NCBI GenBank assembly: GCA_015660815.1
Contig: JACSDF010000001.1
Span: 51,076 to 115,075 of the forward strand
Length of the DNA: 64,000 nt
Direction: 5' to 3'
Source: Actinomycetota bacterium
GTDB lineage: Bacteria > Actinomycetota > Actinomycetes > Nanopelagicales > Nanopelagicaceae
Both the position numbers and the translations under genes were made by a program. Below the pieces are notes generated by a model that did not search any database, was not told where the DNA came from, and saw only the letters and a list, made by a program, of their open reading frames with translations. Each line of letters opens with the position of its first letter. Position 1 is the stretch's first letter. Below are positions 29,202 to 39,237 of the stretch, piece after piece.

Positions 29202-29923
29202 GAGATTTTTTTATCGAGCAGATTCTTAATGGCTACCTGGTCGCTGCTTTTCCAATCGCATTTGTAGTTGGATTTATCTCCTTTCTCTCTCCATGTGTTT
29301 TACCATTAGTGCCCGGCTATCTTTCTTTTGCTGCAGGATTTTCGTCAAATAGAGGTAAAGTCTTTTTGGGTTCGCTCTTGTTTGTTTTAGGCTTCTCAGT
29401 AGTTTTCATCTCCTACGGAGCCATCTTTGGAGGTTTAGGGAATCAACTAGCGGCCAACGAAGAGCTTATTTCTAAAATTCTGGGTGTTCTAACTATTTTC
29501 ATGGGACTTATCTTCCTTGGAAAATTTCCAATGTCACCGACGCTTCGCCCCCGAATGAAAACGACCGGCGGATTAGTCGGTGCGCCACTGCTTGGGTTTC
29601 TCTTTGGTGTTGGCTGGACTCCTTGTATTGGACCAGGGCTTGCGGCGATGCAAACTTTGGCATTTCAGGAGTCAAGTGCAATGCGAGGTGCAGTTCTTTC
29701 TCTTGGGTATTGTTTAGGACTTGGTTTACCATTTATCGCATCAGGTTTATTCCTTGATCGCTCTGAAAAACTACGTAAATTTTTTGTCCACCGTGGGGAT
29801 TTAATTTCAAAAATCGGTGGCGTCTTTCTGATTGTGATTGGCCTTTTGCAAGTCACAGGTATTTGGGGTCAGACCATGAACTCACTTCGCTCACTTATTT
29901 CAGGTTTTATTCCGGTGATTTAA
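29198..29923 (+). CDS. ccdA: cytochrome c biogenesis protein CcdA
   Basis: FLSPCVLPLVPGYLSF and GWTPCIGPGLAAM Cys motifs, six TM segments. Confidence 0.93.
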   Translation: MRDFFIEQILNGYLVAAFPIAFVVGFISFLSPCVLPLVPGYLSFAAGFSSNRGKVFLGSLLFVLGFSVVFISYGAIFGGLGNQLAANEELISKILGVLTIFMGLIFLGKFPMSPTLRPRMKTTGGLVGAPLLGFLFGVGWTPCIGPGLAAMQTLAFQESSAMRGAVLSLGYCLGLGLPFIASGLFLDRSEKLRKFFVHRGDLISKIGGVFLIVIGLLQVTGIWGQTMNSLRSLISGFIPVI

Positions 29924-31393
29924 ATGAGCCAAGAGATTCAACTCCCAGAGCTAGGAAGTGTTGGCTTACTTCGTTATGGATGGCGGCAGCTAACAAGCAT
30001 GCGTACTGCGCTAATTCTCTTAATGCTCCTAGGTATTGCCTCAGTACCAGGCTCGCTTATCCCTCAAAGGACTCAGAATCCAATTGCTGTAGGGGCATAT
30101 TTCAAGGATTCTCCAGAACTCTCAAAATGGATGGATCGCTTCTTTCTCTTTGATGTCTATGGTTCGCCTTGGTTTAGCGCTATCTATATCCTGCTTTTTA
30201 TCTCTCTGATTGGTTGCGTGCTCCCGCGCACGATTGAACATTTTCATGCCATGCGTGCACTTCCACCACCTACACCAAAAAATCTTAACCGAATGGAAAA
30301 CTACTCAAAATGGGATGCCACTGGAGGAGAATTAGTAACTGCTCGAAGTTGGTTTAAGGCAAATCGATTTAGAATCCTTGAACAAGAGGGAACTATCTCT
30401 GCCGAAAAGGGTTTTATGCGTGAAACAGGCAATCTCTTTTTCCACTTGGCACTCATTCTAATTTTGTTAGGAATCTCTTTTTCCTCGCTCTTTGGAATGC
30501 GAGGTGAAGCAATTTTGAATGTTGGTGAACGTTTTGTTAACACACCAACAAGTTATGACTCATTAACTTACGGAAAACTCTTCAAAGATGGAAAGCTCGC
30601 GAATTTCATTGTGACTGTTGATAATTTTGATGCTAAGTATAATGTTTTAACAAATGCACCTGAAGATTACACACTCAATATCACGCTTCAACAAGGAGAT
30701 CTCTCAATTCGTGAAAAGCGAGTAATAAAGGTGAATTCGCCGTTGACGATTGGAAGTACAAGGATTTACCTTCAGGCAAATGGATATTCCCCTGTTGTGA
30801 CAGTTCGAGATTCAGAGGGCTCTATAGCCTTGCAAGGCCCAATTCCATTTCTACCGCAAGATGGAAATCTTCGGTCGATAGGTGCGATTAAAGCTCCAGA
30901 TGCAAATCCACAAGTAGGATTTCTTGGATCCTTTGTACCAACGTATGCACGTAGTAATGGCAATGGAGCAATAAGCGTTTTTCCACAAGCACTAGACCCG
31001 CGTTTACTACTATCTGTCTGGAGTGGTGATTTAGGCTTAGATAGCGGTATTCCACAATCGTTTTATCGCATTGATACTTCTTCAATGCAGCAAATTGGTT
31101 TGAAATCCTTGAAGCCAGGTGAGGTTTTCGAATATAGCGGTGGTTCAATAACCTTTGAAGGCTATCTGAAGTGGGTGAACTTGTCGTTTGTCGACGATCC
31201 TGGCAAGAACTATGCCCTTCTCGGCGCTATTGTTGCCATCCTTGGACTACTTGCATCTTTGTTTACTCGTAGACGACGAATTTGGATTCGATGTGGAAGT
31301 GAAATAGAAGTTGCAGGTTTAGCAAAGAATGCAGCGCCAGGCTTAGAGCAAGAGTTACATAAGTTAATAAGGGTATTAAAGGGAGAGATTTAA
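29924..31393 (+). CDS. resB: cytochrome c biogenesis protein ResB
   Basis: LTSMRTALILLMLLGIASVPGSLIPQR, ResB-like TM topology, next to ccsB. Confidence 0.93.
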   Translation: MSQEIQLPELGSVGLLRYGWRQLTSMRTALILLMLLGIASVPGSLIPQRTQNPIAVGAYFKDSPELSKWMDRFFLFDVYGSPWFSAIYILLFISLIGCVLPRTIEHFHAMRALPPPTPKNLNRMENYSKWDATGGELVTARSWFKANRFRILEQEGTISAEKGFMRETGNLFFHLALILILLGISFSSLFGMRGEAILNVGERFVNTPTSYDSLTYGKLFKDGKLANFIVTVDNFDAKYNVLTNAPEDYTLNITLQQGDLSIREKRVIKVNSPLTIGSTRIYLQANGYSPVVTVRDSEGSIALQGPIPFLPQDGNLRSIGAIKAPDANPQVGFLGSFVPTYARSNGNGAISVFPQALDPRLLLSVWSGDLGLDSGIPQSFYRIDTSSMQQIGLKSLKPGEVFEYSGGSITFEGYLKWVNLSFVDDPGKNYALLGAIVAILGLLASLFTRRRRIWIRCGSEIEVAGLAKNAAPGLEQELHKLIRVLKGEI

Positions 31394-32287
31394 ATGTCAC
31401 GTAATTGGGCCTACCTTTCTAACTACTTGGTCTATTCTTCAATGGCGGTTTACACCATCTCCTTTATCGCTCATGCTATTGAGACGGCCTGGGCAATAAA
31501 AATTCCAAATGCCTCAAGCAGTCAAACTTTCGACTTTAAGCGGACAGAAAAAGTTGCGCGAATCGCAACGGCAATGATGGTCCTTGGATTTTTACTTCTT
31601 TTCGCCGGCGTCATTGCTCGAGGAATTTCTGCAGGACGCGTCCCTTGGGGCAATATGTATGAGTTTTCAATTACTGGAGCCTTGGCATTTTCAGGTGCCT
31701 ATCTGGCCGCGCTTCGCAAATATGATGTGCGCTGGTTGGGCCTACTTATTTCAATTGCAGTTTTATTAACTCTTGGAACAGCCGTGACGGTTCTTTATGT
31801 TCCAAGTGCCCCATTAGTCCCGGCACTTAAATCAACATGGCTGGTTATCCATGTTTCGGCAGCGATTATTTCGGGCGGAGTGTTCTTACTTGCAAATGCA
31901 GTTGCCGCGGCCTACTTGTATTTAGATTCAATGGAGTCAAAAGGCGAACGAACTCCATGGGCCAAGCGATTACCAACTCTTGAATACCTCGATCAATTGT
32001 CATACCGCCTAGTCGCATTTGTTTTTCCATTGTGGACTTTCGCCGTTATTGCCGGAGCTATTTGGGCCGAGAGTGCGTGGGGTCGATATTGGGGCTGGGA
32101 TCCAAAAGAGACATGGGCCTTTATTACCTGGGTTGCATATGCGGCATATTTACATGCTCGTGTAACGATTGGTTGGCGAGGCCGCCGTGCGGCGTGGCTG
32201 TGTTTATTCGCCGGCTCAACATTTTTATTTAACTACGTATATGTCAATGTATGGGGAACCGGTAAACACACGTACTCAGGACTATAA
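31394..32287 (+). CDS. ccsB: cytochrome c biogenesis protein CcsB/ResC
   Basis: WWD-type motif WGRYWGWDPKETWAFITWVAYAAYLHAR. Confidence 0.94.
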   Translation: MSRNWAYLSNYLVYSSMAVYTISFIAHAIETAWAIKIPNASSSQTFDFKRTEKVARIATAMMVLGFLLLFAGVIARGISAGRVPWGNMYEFSITGALAFSGAYLAALRKYDVRWLGLLISIAVLLTLGTAVTVLYVPSAPLVPALKSTWLVIHVSAAIISGGVFLLANAVAAAYLYLDSMESKGERTPWAKRLPTLEYLDQLSYRLVAFVFPLWTFAVIAGAIWAESAWGRYWGWDPKETWAFITWVAYAAYLHARVTIGWRGRRAAWLCLFAGSTFLFNYVYVNVWGTGKHTYSGL

Positions 32288-32291
32288 GTGT

Positions 32292-32555
32292 TTATAGTCG
32301 CCTTAAGAAATCAGGGTCATCATCTGGGGGCAATATTCGTCGCTGTGGTCGCTTGAAACCCTTAGGTTTATTTCTTCCGGCAATTAAATATGCGATTGGT
32401 CCAATCGCAACGGCCTGTGGCCCCAGAAGGATTATTAAAAGTAACCAACCCCATTTAGGGAGATTTTTAATCTGTGATTCATCGGCACGGGCGCAATCAA
32501 TTAGGGCATAAATAGTTACACCAGAGATGAGAACTAATAGAACGACGCGCAACAT
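32292..32555 (-). CDS. PLDc_N-domain small membrane protein
   Basis: YALIDCARADESQIKNLPKWGWLLLIILLGPQAVAIGPIAYLIAGR; internal ATG (MLRVVLL) at 32555 preferred. Confidence 0.75.
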   Translation of the reverse strand: MLRVVLLVLISGVTIYALIDCARADESQIKNLPKWGWLLLIILLGPQAVAIGPIAYLIAGRNKPKGFKRPQRRILPPDDDPDFLRRL

Positions 32556-32559
32556 GGGA

Positions 32560-33426
32560 TTATTGTATCGCCAACGCCACTGCAAATATTGCCGAAAAGA
32601 TAAGCTGGAGTTTTCCAGTCTTACCTAAAAGTGGAATCAATGCGGCGCCACTTGTACCTCCCATAACTTGGCGAGCTAATGAGAAAGTAAGTGGCGCCAC
32701 AAGTAAAGTTAAAAGAGCGGCTGGTTTTAAGGTAGCGAGCGCCGAGATATGGGTCACAACCAGTAAGGCGACAAATGCGCGCCGAGCTGCGGCATCCCCC
32801 ATTCGCACCGCAAGAGTACGCTTTCCAGCAATTGCATCTTGGTTCAAATCTCGTAGGTTATTGATTGCCAGGATGGCACACGAGAGTGCACCCACTGGAA
32901 TCGCCACTATGAAACTCATTAATGTAATTCTCTGAGTTTGGACATAGAAACTTCCAACCGTTGCCACCAGTCCAAAGAAGACAAAGACAGAAATTTCACC
33001 AAATCCACTGTAACCGTATGGCCTTCGTCCCCCGGTATAACTCCAGGCTGCTGCAATACATAAAATACCGACCGCAATAAGTAGGGGTGAAGTTAAAATA
33101 GCTAACCATAGGCCGCAGATCGATGCGATCCCAAAGGAGATAAAAGCTGCAAACTTTACGCTCTGTGCAGTAGCCAGGCCACTTCCAACAAGGCGGGTGG
33201 GTCCGATGCGATTGGTGTCAGTTCCCTTTATTCCATCTGAGTAATCATTAGCGAAATTCACACCGATTTGTAGCCATAAAGAGACCTTCAGTGCCAGCGC
33301 GGCGCGAAACCAATTGAAATCGCTTCCGGCAAGCGCCGATGCCACTATCACCGGCCCAATCGCAGCCGGCAAAGTACGAGGGCGCGCTCCAAGAATCCAT
33401 TTATTCATCTCTAACCATCCTTGCAA
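32560..33426 (-). CDS. menA: 1,4-dihydroxy-2-naphthoate polyprenyltransferase
   Basis: ARPRTLPAAIGPVIVASAL, NFANDYSDGIKGTD, NNLRDLNQDAIAGKRTLAVRMG. Confidence 0.94.
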   Translation of the reverse strand: MQGWLEMNKWILGARPRTLPAAIGPVIVASALAGSDFNWFRAALALKVSLWLQIGVNFANDYSDGIKGTDTNRIGPTRLVGSGLATAQSVKFAAFISFGIASICGLWLAILTSPLLIAVGILCIAAAWSYTGGRRPYGYSGFGEISVFVFFGLVATVGSFYVQTQRITLMSFIVAIPVGALSCAILAINNLRDLNQDAIAGKRTLAVRMGDAAARRAFVALLVVTHISALATLKPAALLTLLVAPLTFSLARQVMGGTSGAALIPLLGKTGKLQLIFSAIFAVALAIQ

Positions 33427-34477
33427 GAGTTAAGCGATCTACTTTTCCAATACCGAGCAATGGTAGTGATTCAATTGAATGAATGCCTTTTGGCTTTGCT
33501 ATCTGGCCGAGAGCGCCCTCCAAATAAAGCGAAATTTCATTCTCATTGACTGTACCAACGATTGCAATATGAAGAGCTTGTCCCCATTGAGGATCTTTGA
33601 CTCCAAACGCTGCACACTCCAAATCTGGAAATCTTACTGAGAGCACTGCTTCGATCGCCATGAGAGATAGATTTTCTCCTCCAGAAATAATTACATCATC
33701 AGAGCGGCCAAGTACGATCAGTTTGCCATCAATTATTTCACCAAGGTCATTTGTAGTAAACCAACCATCGCGGAGTTCAAAGTGATTTGACGAGTTCAGG
33801 TAATCACTAGCCATCACAGCGCCACGAATCTTAATTACACCTTGATCATTAATTGCAACTTCAACACCATTTAAAGCTTTACCATCATAAACGCATCCAC
33901 CACAAGTTTCGGTCATTCCATAGGTTTCAACAATATTTATACCCTCGGCTTGCGCCTCTTCTCGAAGGCTTTGTGCAAGAGATGCACCTCCAACTAAAAC
34001 AGTTTTTGCGCTCTGTAAATGTCGAAGTAAGCGAGCATCTGATTTAAGTGCTCTAAATAGTTGAGTTGGAACGATGGAAGTAAAATCAATATCTGGATAC
34101 TCTCCTTCGAAATTGCGAAGGTCAAGTGGAAGGGTGCCAAGTTCCATCGAACGGAGAATTACATTCACACCGGCTATGTGATTGATAGGAAGTAGAAGTG
34201 ACCACCGGGATCCGGGAGTTGCGCCAATAAATGAGTTAGATGCTTGCGCCGATGAAACGAGGGCGGCCCGAGTGAAGGCGACCTCTTTTATCAAACCTGT
34301 ACTGCCGCTTGTGCCAACTACCAAGGCGAGCTCTTTGGATAGGCGCTTACTGCGGACCTCACCAAAGCTCAGGGCAGGGCCGTTTCCATCGAGGGCGGCC
34401 GTGATTTCCGCGGCTAACTGCGGAATTGACCACGCAGGGTTGGCTCGAATTATTTCTCGTTGAGACGACATGTCCAT
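33401..34477 (-). CDS. menE: o-succinylbenzoate-CoA ligase
   Basis: AMP-binding motifs VVGTSGSTGLIKEVAFT, ETYGMTETCGGCVYDG, GRSDDVIISGGENLSLMAIE, within the men cluster. Confidence 0.9.
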   Translation of the reverse strand: MDMSSQREIIRANPAWSIPQLAAEITAALDGNGPALSFGEVRSKRLSKELALVVGTSGSTGLIKEVAFTRAALVSSAQASNSFIGATPGSRWSLLLPINHIAGVNVILRSMELGTLPLDLRNFEGEYPDIDFTSIVPTQLFRALKSDARLLRHLQSAKTVLVGGASLAQSLREEAQAEGINIVETYGMTETCGGCVYDGKALNGVEVAINDQGVIKIRGAVMASDYLNSSNHFELRDGWFTTNDLGEIIDGKLIVLGRSDDVIISGGENLSLMAIEAVLSVRFPDLECAAFGVKDPQWGQALHIAIVGTVNENEISLYLEGALGQIAKPKGIHSIESLPLLGIGKVDRLTLARMVRDE

Positions 34478-34485
34478 TGCAGCCG

Positions 34486-34492
34486 TAGGCTA
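34486..34492. promoter_or_regulatory. candidate bidirectional menE/menB -10 element
   Basis: TAGGCTA: plus-strand TAGGCT (34486-34491), minus-strand TAGCCT (34492-34487), inside the 41-bp menE/menB intergenic gap. Confidence 0.4.
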
Positions 34493-34518
34493 TCGCTAGC
34501 GACGATAATGGAGGAAAT

Positions 34519-35397
34519 GTGAGCAAGCCGATTAATCGTGAATTTGGTAGCCGTGTGATTCCCGCCTGGGTAATAGCGCCGGGCGGCGAGGATTTTATTG
34601 ACATTAAATATCAAATAGGTGATGGCATGGCAAAAATCACCATCAACCGTCCTGAAATTCACAATGCCTTTCGACCTCAAACAATAATCGAGTTAATTCA
34701 GGCTTTCTCATTAGCTCGTGATAATGAAGAGGTCGGGGTAATTATATTAACTGGTGCAGGCACTGAAGCTTTTTGTTCAGGTGGAGATATTGGCGTTCGC
34801 GGTGATGATGGCTACCTTGGCGATGATCCGTTAGCTAAAAAAGGTATCGGACGGCTCAATGTTCTAGATCTTCAAGTGCAGATCCGTCGAACACCTAAGC
34901 CAGTTGTTGCGATGGTCGCGGGTTGGGCCATTGGTGGAGGACATGTTTTGCACGTAGTTTGTGATTTAACAATTGCCGCCGACAATGCAAAATTTGGCCA
35001 GACAGGTCCGAAGGTTGGTTCATTTGATGGCGGATACGGAGCAGGTCTACTTGCGGCTCACGTAGGTCAGAAAAAAGCGCGCGAGATTTGGTTTATGACC
35101 CGACAATATGATGCGCAAGAGGCGCTTGATATGGGATTGGTAAATGCCGTAGTAGCAATAGAAGATTTGGAGAGTGAAACAGTTTCATGGTGTCGCGAAA
35201 TGCTTCGCAATTCACCATTGGCGCTCCGTTTATTGAAATCAAGTCTAAACGCTGCCGATGATGGTTTAGCAGGCGTTCAGCAACTTGCTGGCGATGCAAC
35301 ACTTCTTTTTTACATGAGTGAAGAGGGTCAAGAGGGCCGTGACGCTTATAAAGAAAGACGTGCACCAAACTTTGAGAAATTTCCAAAGCGTCCTTAA
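34519..35397 (+). CDS. menB: 1,4-dihydroxy-2-naphthoyl-CoA synthase
   Basis: Crotonase fold; [59 protein letters not shown] start with GGAGG SD. Confidence 0.95.
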   Translation: MSKPINREFGSRVIPAWVIAPGGEDFIDIKYQIGDGMAKITINRPEIHNAFRPQTIIELIQAFSLARDNEEVGVIILTGAGTEAFCSGGDIGVRGDDGYLGDDPLAKKGIGRLNVLDLQVQIRRTPKPVVAMVAGWAIGGGHVLHVVCDLTIAADNAKFGQTGPKVGSFDGGYGAGLLAAHVGQKKAREIWFMTRQYDAQEALDMGLVNAVVAIEDLESETVSWCREMLRNSPLALRLLKSSLNAADDGLAGVQQLAGDATLLFYMSEEGQEGRDAYKERRAPNFEKFPKRP

Positions 35398-35400
35398 TCA

Positions 35401-36372
35401 ATGCTTGATTCAATATTAGGCTCGCTCAAAGTCGTTGCACTCGCAACTAAAACAGACTTTCGTTCAGTAACTTCACGAGAAGTCGCACTCTTTGAGGGAC
35501 CAAAGGGATGGGGCGAATTTTCTCCCTTCCTTGAATATAGTTATGAAGAGTCAGTGCCATGGCTATTAAGCGGTATCGAAGCCGCTTTTGTTCAAACGCC
35601 ACCAGCCGTGCGACAGAGAATTGAAGTTAATGCCACGTTACCGGCTATAGATGATCCAGAAGAAATTGAAAAACTCCTGAATGCATTTGAGGGGAGTAAA
35701 GTTGTAAAAATTAAAGTTGGCGGAGAGCCTGAAGTTGATTTAGCTCGAATTGCTTGTGTGCGAGAGCTGCGCCCAGATGCAAAAATTCGAATAGATGTGA
35801 ATGGATTGTGGAGCGTTGACCAGGCCTATGCATTCTTACGTCAAGCAGGCGAGATTGAGTATGTCGAACAACCTTGTTCAACAATCGGAGAGCTGCGCGA
35901 GTTAAAACATCGGACAGGTGTAAAGATTGCTGGAGATGAAATCATTAGAAAGGCCAAGGATCCATTAAATCTAGATCTCTCAGGAGCCATAGATATAGTG
36001 ATGCTTAAAGTGGCACCCCTCGGTGGCATCACCAAGGCCTTAGAAATTGCGCGTCACTATTCACTTCCAGTTGCAGTATCAAGTGCTCTAGAGAGCGCGG
36101 TCGGAATTTCGCACGGATTAAAACTTGCCGCTGCGATTTCGCAACTGGATTATGCATGTGGATTAGGAACTGGGGCATTACTTGCAGTTGATGTTGGTGA
36201 ACTTCCCATTATCGACGGCGCAATTGAGGTTACAGATGTAACACCAGATGCATTGGCGTTAAATAAGTTTGCAGTGTCGAACGAGCGCCTAAACTGGTGG
36301 AAGAATCGAATTCGCATGACGTGGATTGCTGGAGCAGAACAAAGTATTGAGGATTGTGGGTGGAGTGAGTGA
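35401..36372 (+). CDS. menC: o-succinylbenzoate synthase
   Basis: Enolase superfamily: VKIKVGG, RIDVNGLWSVDQA, YVEQPC, AGDEIIR, LKVAPLGGI. Confidence 0.92.
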   Translation: MLDSILGSLKVVALATKTDFRSVTSREVALFEGPKGWGEFSPFLEYSYEESVPWLLSGIEAAFVQTPPAVRQRIEVNATLPAIDDPEEIEKLLNAFEGSKVVKIKVGGEPEVDLARIACVRELRPDAKIRIDVNGLWSVDQAYAFLRQAGEIEYVEQPCSTIGELRELKHRTGVKIAGDEIIRKAKDPLNLDLSGAIDIVMLKVAPLGGITKALEIARHYSLPVAVSSALESAVGISHGLKLAAAISQLDYACGLGTGALLAVDVGELPIIDGAIEVTDVTPDALALNKFAVSNERLNWWKNRIRMTWIAGAEQSIEDCGWSE

Positions 36373-37943
36373 ATACTTCGACGGCGTTAGCTCGGTCAGT
36401 AGTTCGTCAGATTATTGAAGCCGGTATCACAGATGTTGTGGTTTCACCTGGCTCGCGAAATGCTCCTCTATCGCTGGCATTCAACGCTGCTGCCACTCGC
36501 GGACTCATTAAAATTCATATCCGAATCGACGAGCGAACTGCAGCTTTTTTTGCACTTGGTCTTATTAAATCTACTCACAGACCTGTGCCTATTGTGTGCA
36601 CAAGCGGCACGGCCGTTGCGAATTTTCATCCAGCGGTCTTAGAGGCTAACCACACGAACACTGCATTGCTAGTTTTAACCGCTGATCGTCCTGCAATGCT
36701 TCGACGCACGGGTGCAAATCAAACTACAGAGCAGGCACGAATCTTCGGAAAAGCTGTTCGATATTTTGCCGATATTGACGGACCAGTTTTTCCAATGGAA
36801 CTACCTCTAGATAGCTTACGGTTCGGTCCTGTACATTTGAATCTCCAGTTTGATGAACCCCTTTTGCCTGATGATTCAACTACGTGGTTGGATGAAATTA
36901 AAGTAGCAACGCCTTCTTATAAATCTCGCAAGAGCGCAGTAAAACTAAAAGTGCAGGCAAGTCGTGGTGTTTTAGTGATTGGCCATGATCGCGGCGGATT
37001 AAGCGTAAAAGAAGTAAGTGCATTTGCCAAGAAACTCAATTGGCCAATAATTGCGGAAGATCCACTTTCGTTTCCCGACGCTATCGCTCATGCCTCGATT
37101 TTCTTAACGTCGGCCCAAGTCAGAAGTGTTTTAGTTCCGCAGGCCGCCATTGTTATTGGGCGTACAACACTCTCACGATCGATCAACGCCCTCGTTGGAT
37201 TGGCACCACTGATATATGTTATTGATCCACGAATCGCAACCGTTGATAGCGATCGATCTGCTGAAAAGCGCTTCACTGAAATTCCCCTGCTAGATAATGT
37301 GATGGCATCCGATGATTGGATTGTGCAATGGCGCAAATACTCTGTGCGTTGTACCAAATTAATTAGCGAAATCGATGGATGGAACGAAGCTTCAATTGCA
37401 AGGCAGATAGGCGAAGCGATTCCGGATGGTTCGGCTCTATTTATCTCCTCTTCACGACCAATTCGAGACATTGAGGGCTTTGCAACACCCCGGAATGGTG
37501 TAACTACTTACGCCAACCGAGGTTTAGCTGGGATTGATGGGAATATCTCTTCAGCTCTTGGCATAGCCTCTGGACATCTTCAAACTTTTGCAGTGCTCGG
37601 AGATTTAGCTTTTCTTCATGACATTACCGGATTAATTGAGCGCGAAGATATTAACTGCAAGTTTATTGTGATTAATAATGATGGCGGTGGAATTTTTTCA
37701 ACACTTTCACAAAGAGGGATTGAAGGCTTTGAAAAAGTATTCGGAACGCCACATGGTTTAGATCCGGCAGCTATAGCACAGTCATTTGGAGTGGCTTCAA
37801 AAACGATTACATCGATTACAGAACTTAAGAATGAATTGGCGGCACCGATTAAAGGTGTCTCTGTTGTGGTCGCTAAAGTTCAATCACGGGAAGCTAATGC
37901 GGAAAATTTGAAATCGATTTATGAAAAAATGGATTCTATTTAA
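36369..37943 (+). CDS. menD: SEPHCHC synthase (2-succinyl-5-enolpyruvyl-6-hydroxy-3-cyclohexene-1-carboxylate synthase)
   Basis: VVSPGSRNAPLSLAF, IRIDERTAAFFALGL, VCTSGTAVANFHPAVLEA, NNDGGGIFSTL. Confidence 0.95.
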   Translation: MNTSTALARSVVRQIIEAGITDVVVSPGSRNAPLSLAFNAAATRGLIKIHIRIDERTAAFFALGLIKSTHRPVPIVCTSGTAVANFHPAVLEANHTNTALLVLTADRPAMLRRTGANQTTEQARIFGKAVRYFADIDGPVFPMELPLDSLRFGPVHLNLQFDEPLLPDDSTTWLDEIKVATPSYKSRKSAVKLKVQASRGVLVIGHDRGGLSVKEVSAFAKKLNWPIIAEDPLSFPDAIAHASIFLTSAQVRSVLVPQAAIVIGRTTLSRSINALVGLAPLIYVIDPRIATVDSDRSAEKRFTEIPLLDNVMASDDWIVQWRKYSVRCTKLISEIDGWNEASIARQIGEAIPDGSALFISSSRPIRDIEGFATPRNGVTTYANRGLAGIDGNISSALGIASGHLQTFAVLGDLAFLHDITGLIEREDINCKFIVINNDGGGIFSTLSQRGIEGFEKVFGTPHGLDPAAIAQSFGVASKTITSITELKNELAAPIKGVSVVVAKVQSREANAENLKSIYEKMDSI

Positions 37944-39159
37944 GTAATGCACTTCGCATTGGTATGAGTTTGGCTTCACTCTCTGCAAGCTCTTTTTCGG
38001 GATCAGAGCCGGCAACTATTCCGCAACCAGCAAAGATTCGAATTGAACGTCCCTGAATCTGACCGCATCGAAGTGCAATCCCAAGTTCTCCATCACCGGC
38101 CGCATCTATCCAACCAACTGGACCGGCGTATCGGCCTCGTGACATTCCTTCGATTTCGGCTATTAATGAAGCAGCTTGTTCGCGCGGTGTACCACACACT
38201 GCCGCTGAAGGATGAAGTTGTTCAAGGATTGTAAAGGCATCAACGTGAGCCAATTTTTCAGCTAGAGCACCAGTCACATCGGTAGCTAAGTGCATAACAT
38301 TGGCTAAGTGCAGCACATATGGCGACTCAGGAACATTTGTTGATGTACACAAAGGTTCAAGAGCATCGGCGACAGATCGCACTGCATAGACATGTTCCTC
38401 TAAATCTTTCGAAGAACGAGCAAGAGATGCCGCAAGCGCTAAATCGCGCTCGTCATCACCTGTTTTACTAATCGTCCCAGCTAAAACTCGTGAAGTAACC
38501 ATTTTGCGGCTCAATCGCAGCAATAACTCAGGTGTAGCACCGACTAATCCGGATACGGCAAAACTCCACGTTGAAGGATATTCCGCAGCTAACTTTTTTA
38601 AGATCGTTCTCGGCTCAATTTCTTTGTCAGCTTTTCCAGTGAAATCCCGGGCAAGTACAACTTTATCGAGAGCACCGCTTTGGATTCGATTGACGGCAGT
38701 AGTAACCCGAGCTTTCCACGCGCTATCTGCATTGTTGTTAGCGTCCCAAGTAATCGAATTTGGAACTAATAGTGGAGCGACAGATTTCAAATCTGGTTGG
38801 TGGGATGACCCAATCCAAGTGATCCAAGATTTTTCGGCTTTCTTTCCGACGATTACTTGCGGAATAATTAAGACAGATTCGTCTTCTGCCGAAAAAGAAA
38901 AGGATGCAAATAGAACGGGACCTGTTCCGTTTCCATGTACAGAATTTGTTACGGCAAAGCTTTCAAGTTGTTTTAACCACCAATTGCGTGCATCGGCGAA
39001 GCGGTTCGGACCTCTTACGGTAGTTGTTGCAAAGACACCCCAACCAACTAAACCTTCGCCACCGCGAACCCAAGCAACAGGATTGGAATCCGGTAATAGA
39101 TCTAGAAGAGATAGGTGGCCACCAAGATGCGTCGTCGTTACTGAGATTAGCAAGGGCAC
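37936..39159 (-). CDS. menF: isochorismate synthase
   Basis: Chorismate-binding motifs KVVLARDF, LAGTISKTGDDERD, EHVYAVRSVADAL, LHPSAAVCGTPRE, GRYAGPVGW. Confidence 0.92.
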   Translation of the reverse strand: MPLLISVTTTHLGGHLSLLDLLPDSNPVAWVRGGEGLVGWGVFATTTVRGPNRFADARNWWLKQLESFAVTNSVHGNGTGPVLFASFSFSAEDESVLIIPQVIVGKKAEKSWITWIGSSHQPDLKSVAPLLVPNSITWDANNNADSAWKARVTTAVNRIQSGALDKVVLARDFTGKADKEIEPRTILKKLAAEYPSTWSFAVSGLVGATPELLLRLSRKMVTSRVLAGTISKTGDDERDLALAASLARSSKDLEEHVYAVRSVADALEPLCTSTNVPESPYVLHLANVMHLATDVTGALAEKLAHVDAFTILEQLHPSAAVCGTPREQAASLIAEIEGMSRGRYAGPVGWIDAAGDGELGIALRCGQIQGRSIRIFAGCGIVAGSDPEKELAESEAKLIPMRSALLK

Positions 39160-39237
39160 GGAATCGGCAAAACCATGAGGGAAATCTCCTTGGGCGGTGA
39201 GGTTGTGGATGAGCCTACTTCAAGGGAGAATGTATGC

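Noticed and set aside
38504-39178. 224-aa plus-strand ORF overlapping menF
   Set aside because: Antisense to a well-supported menF; low-complexity composition, no recognisable motifs.
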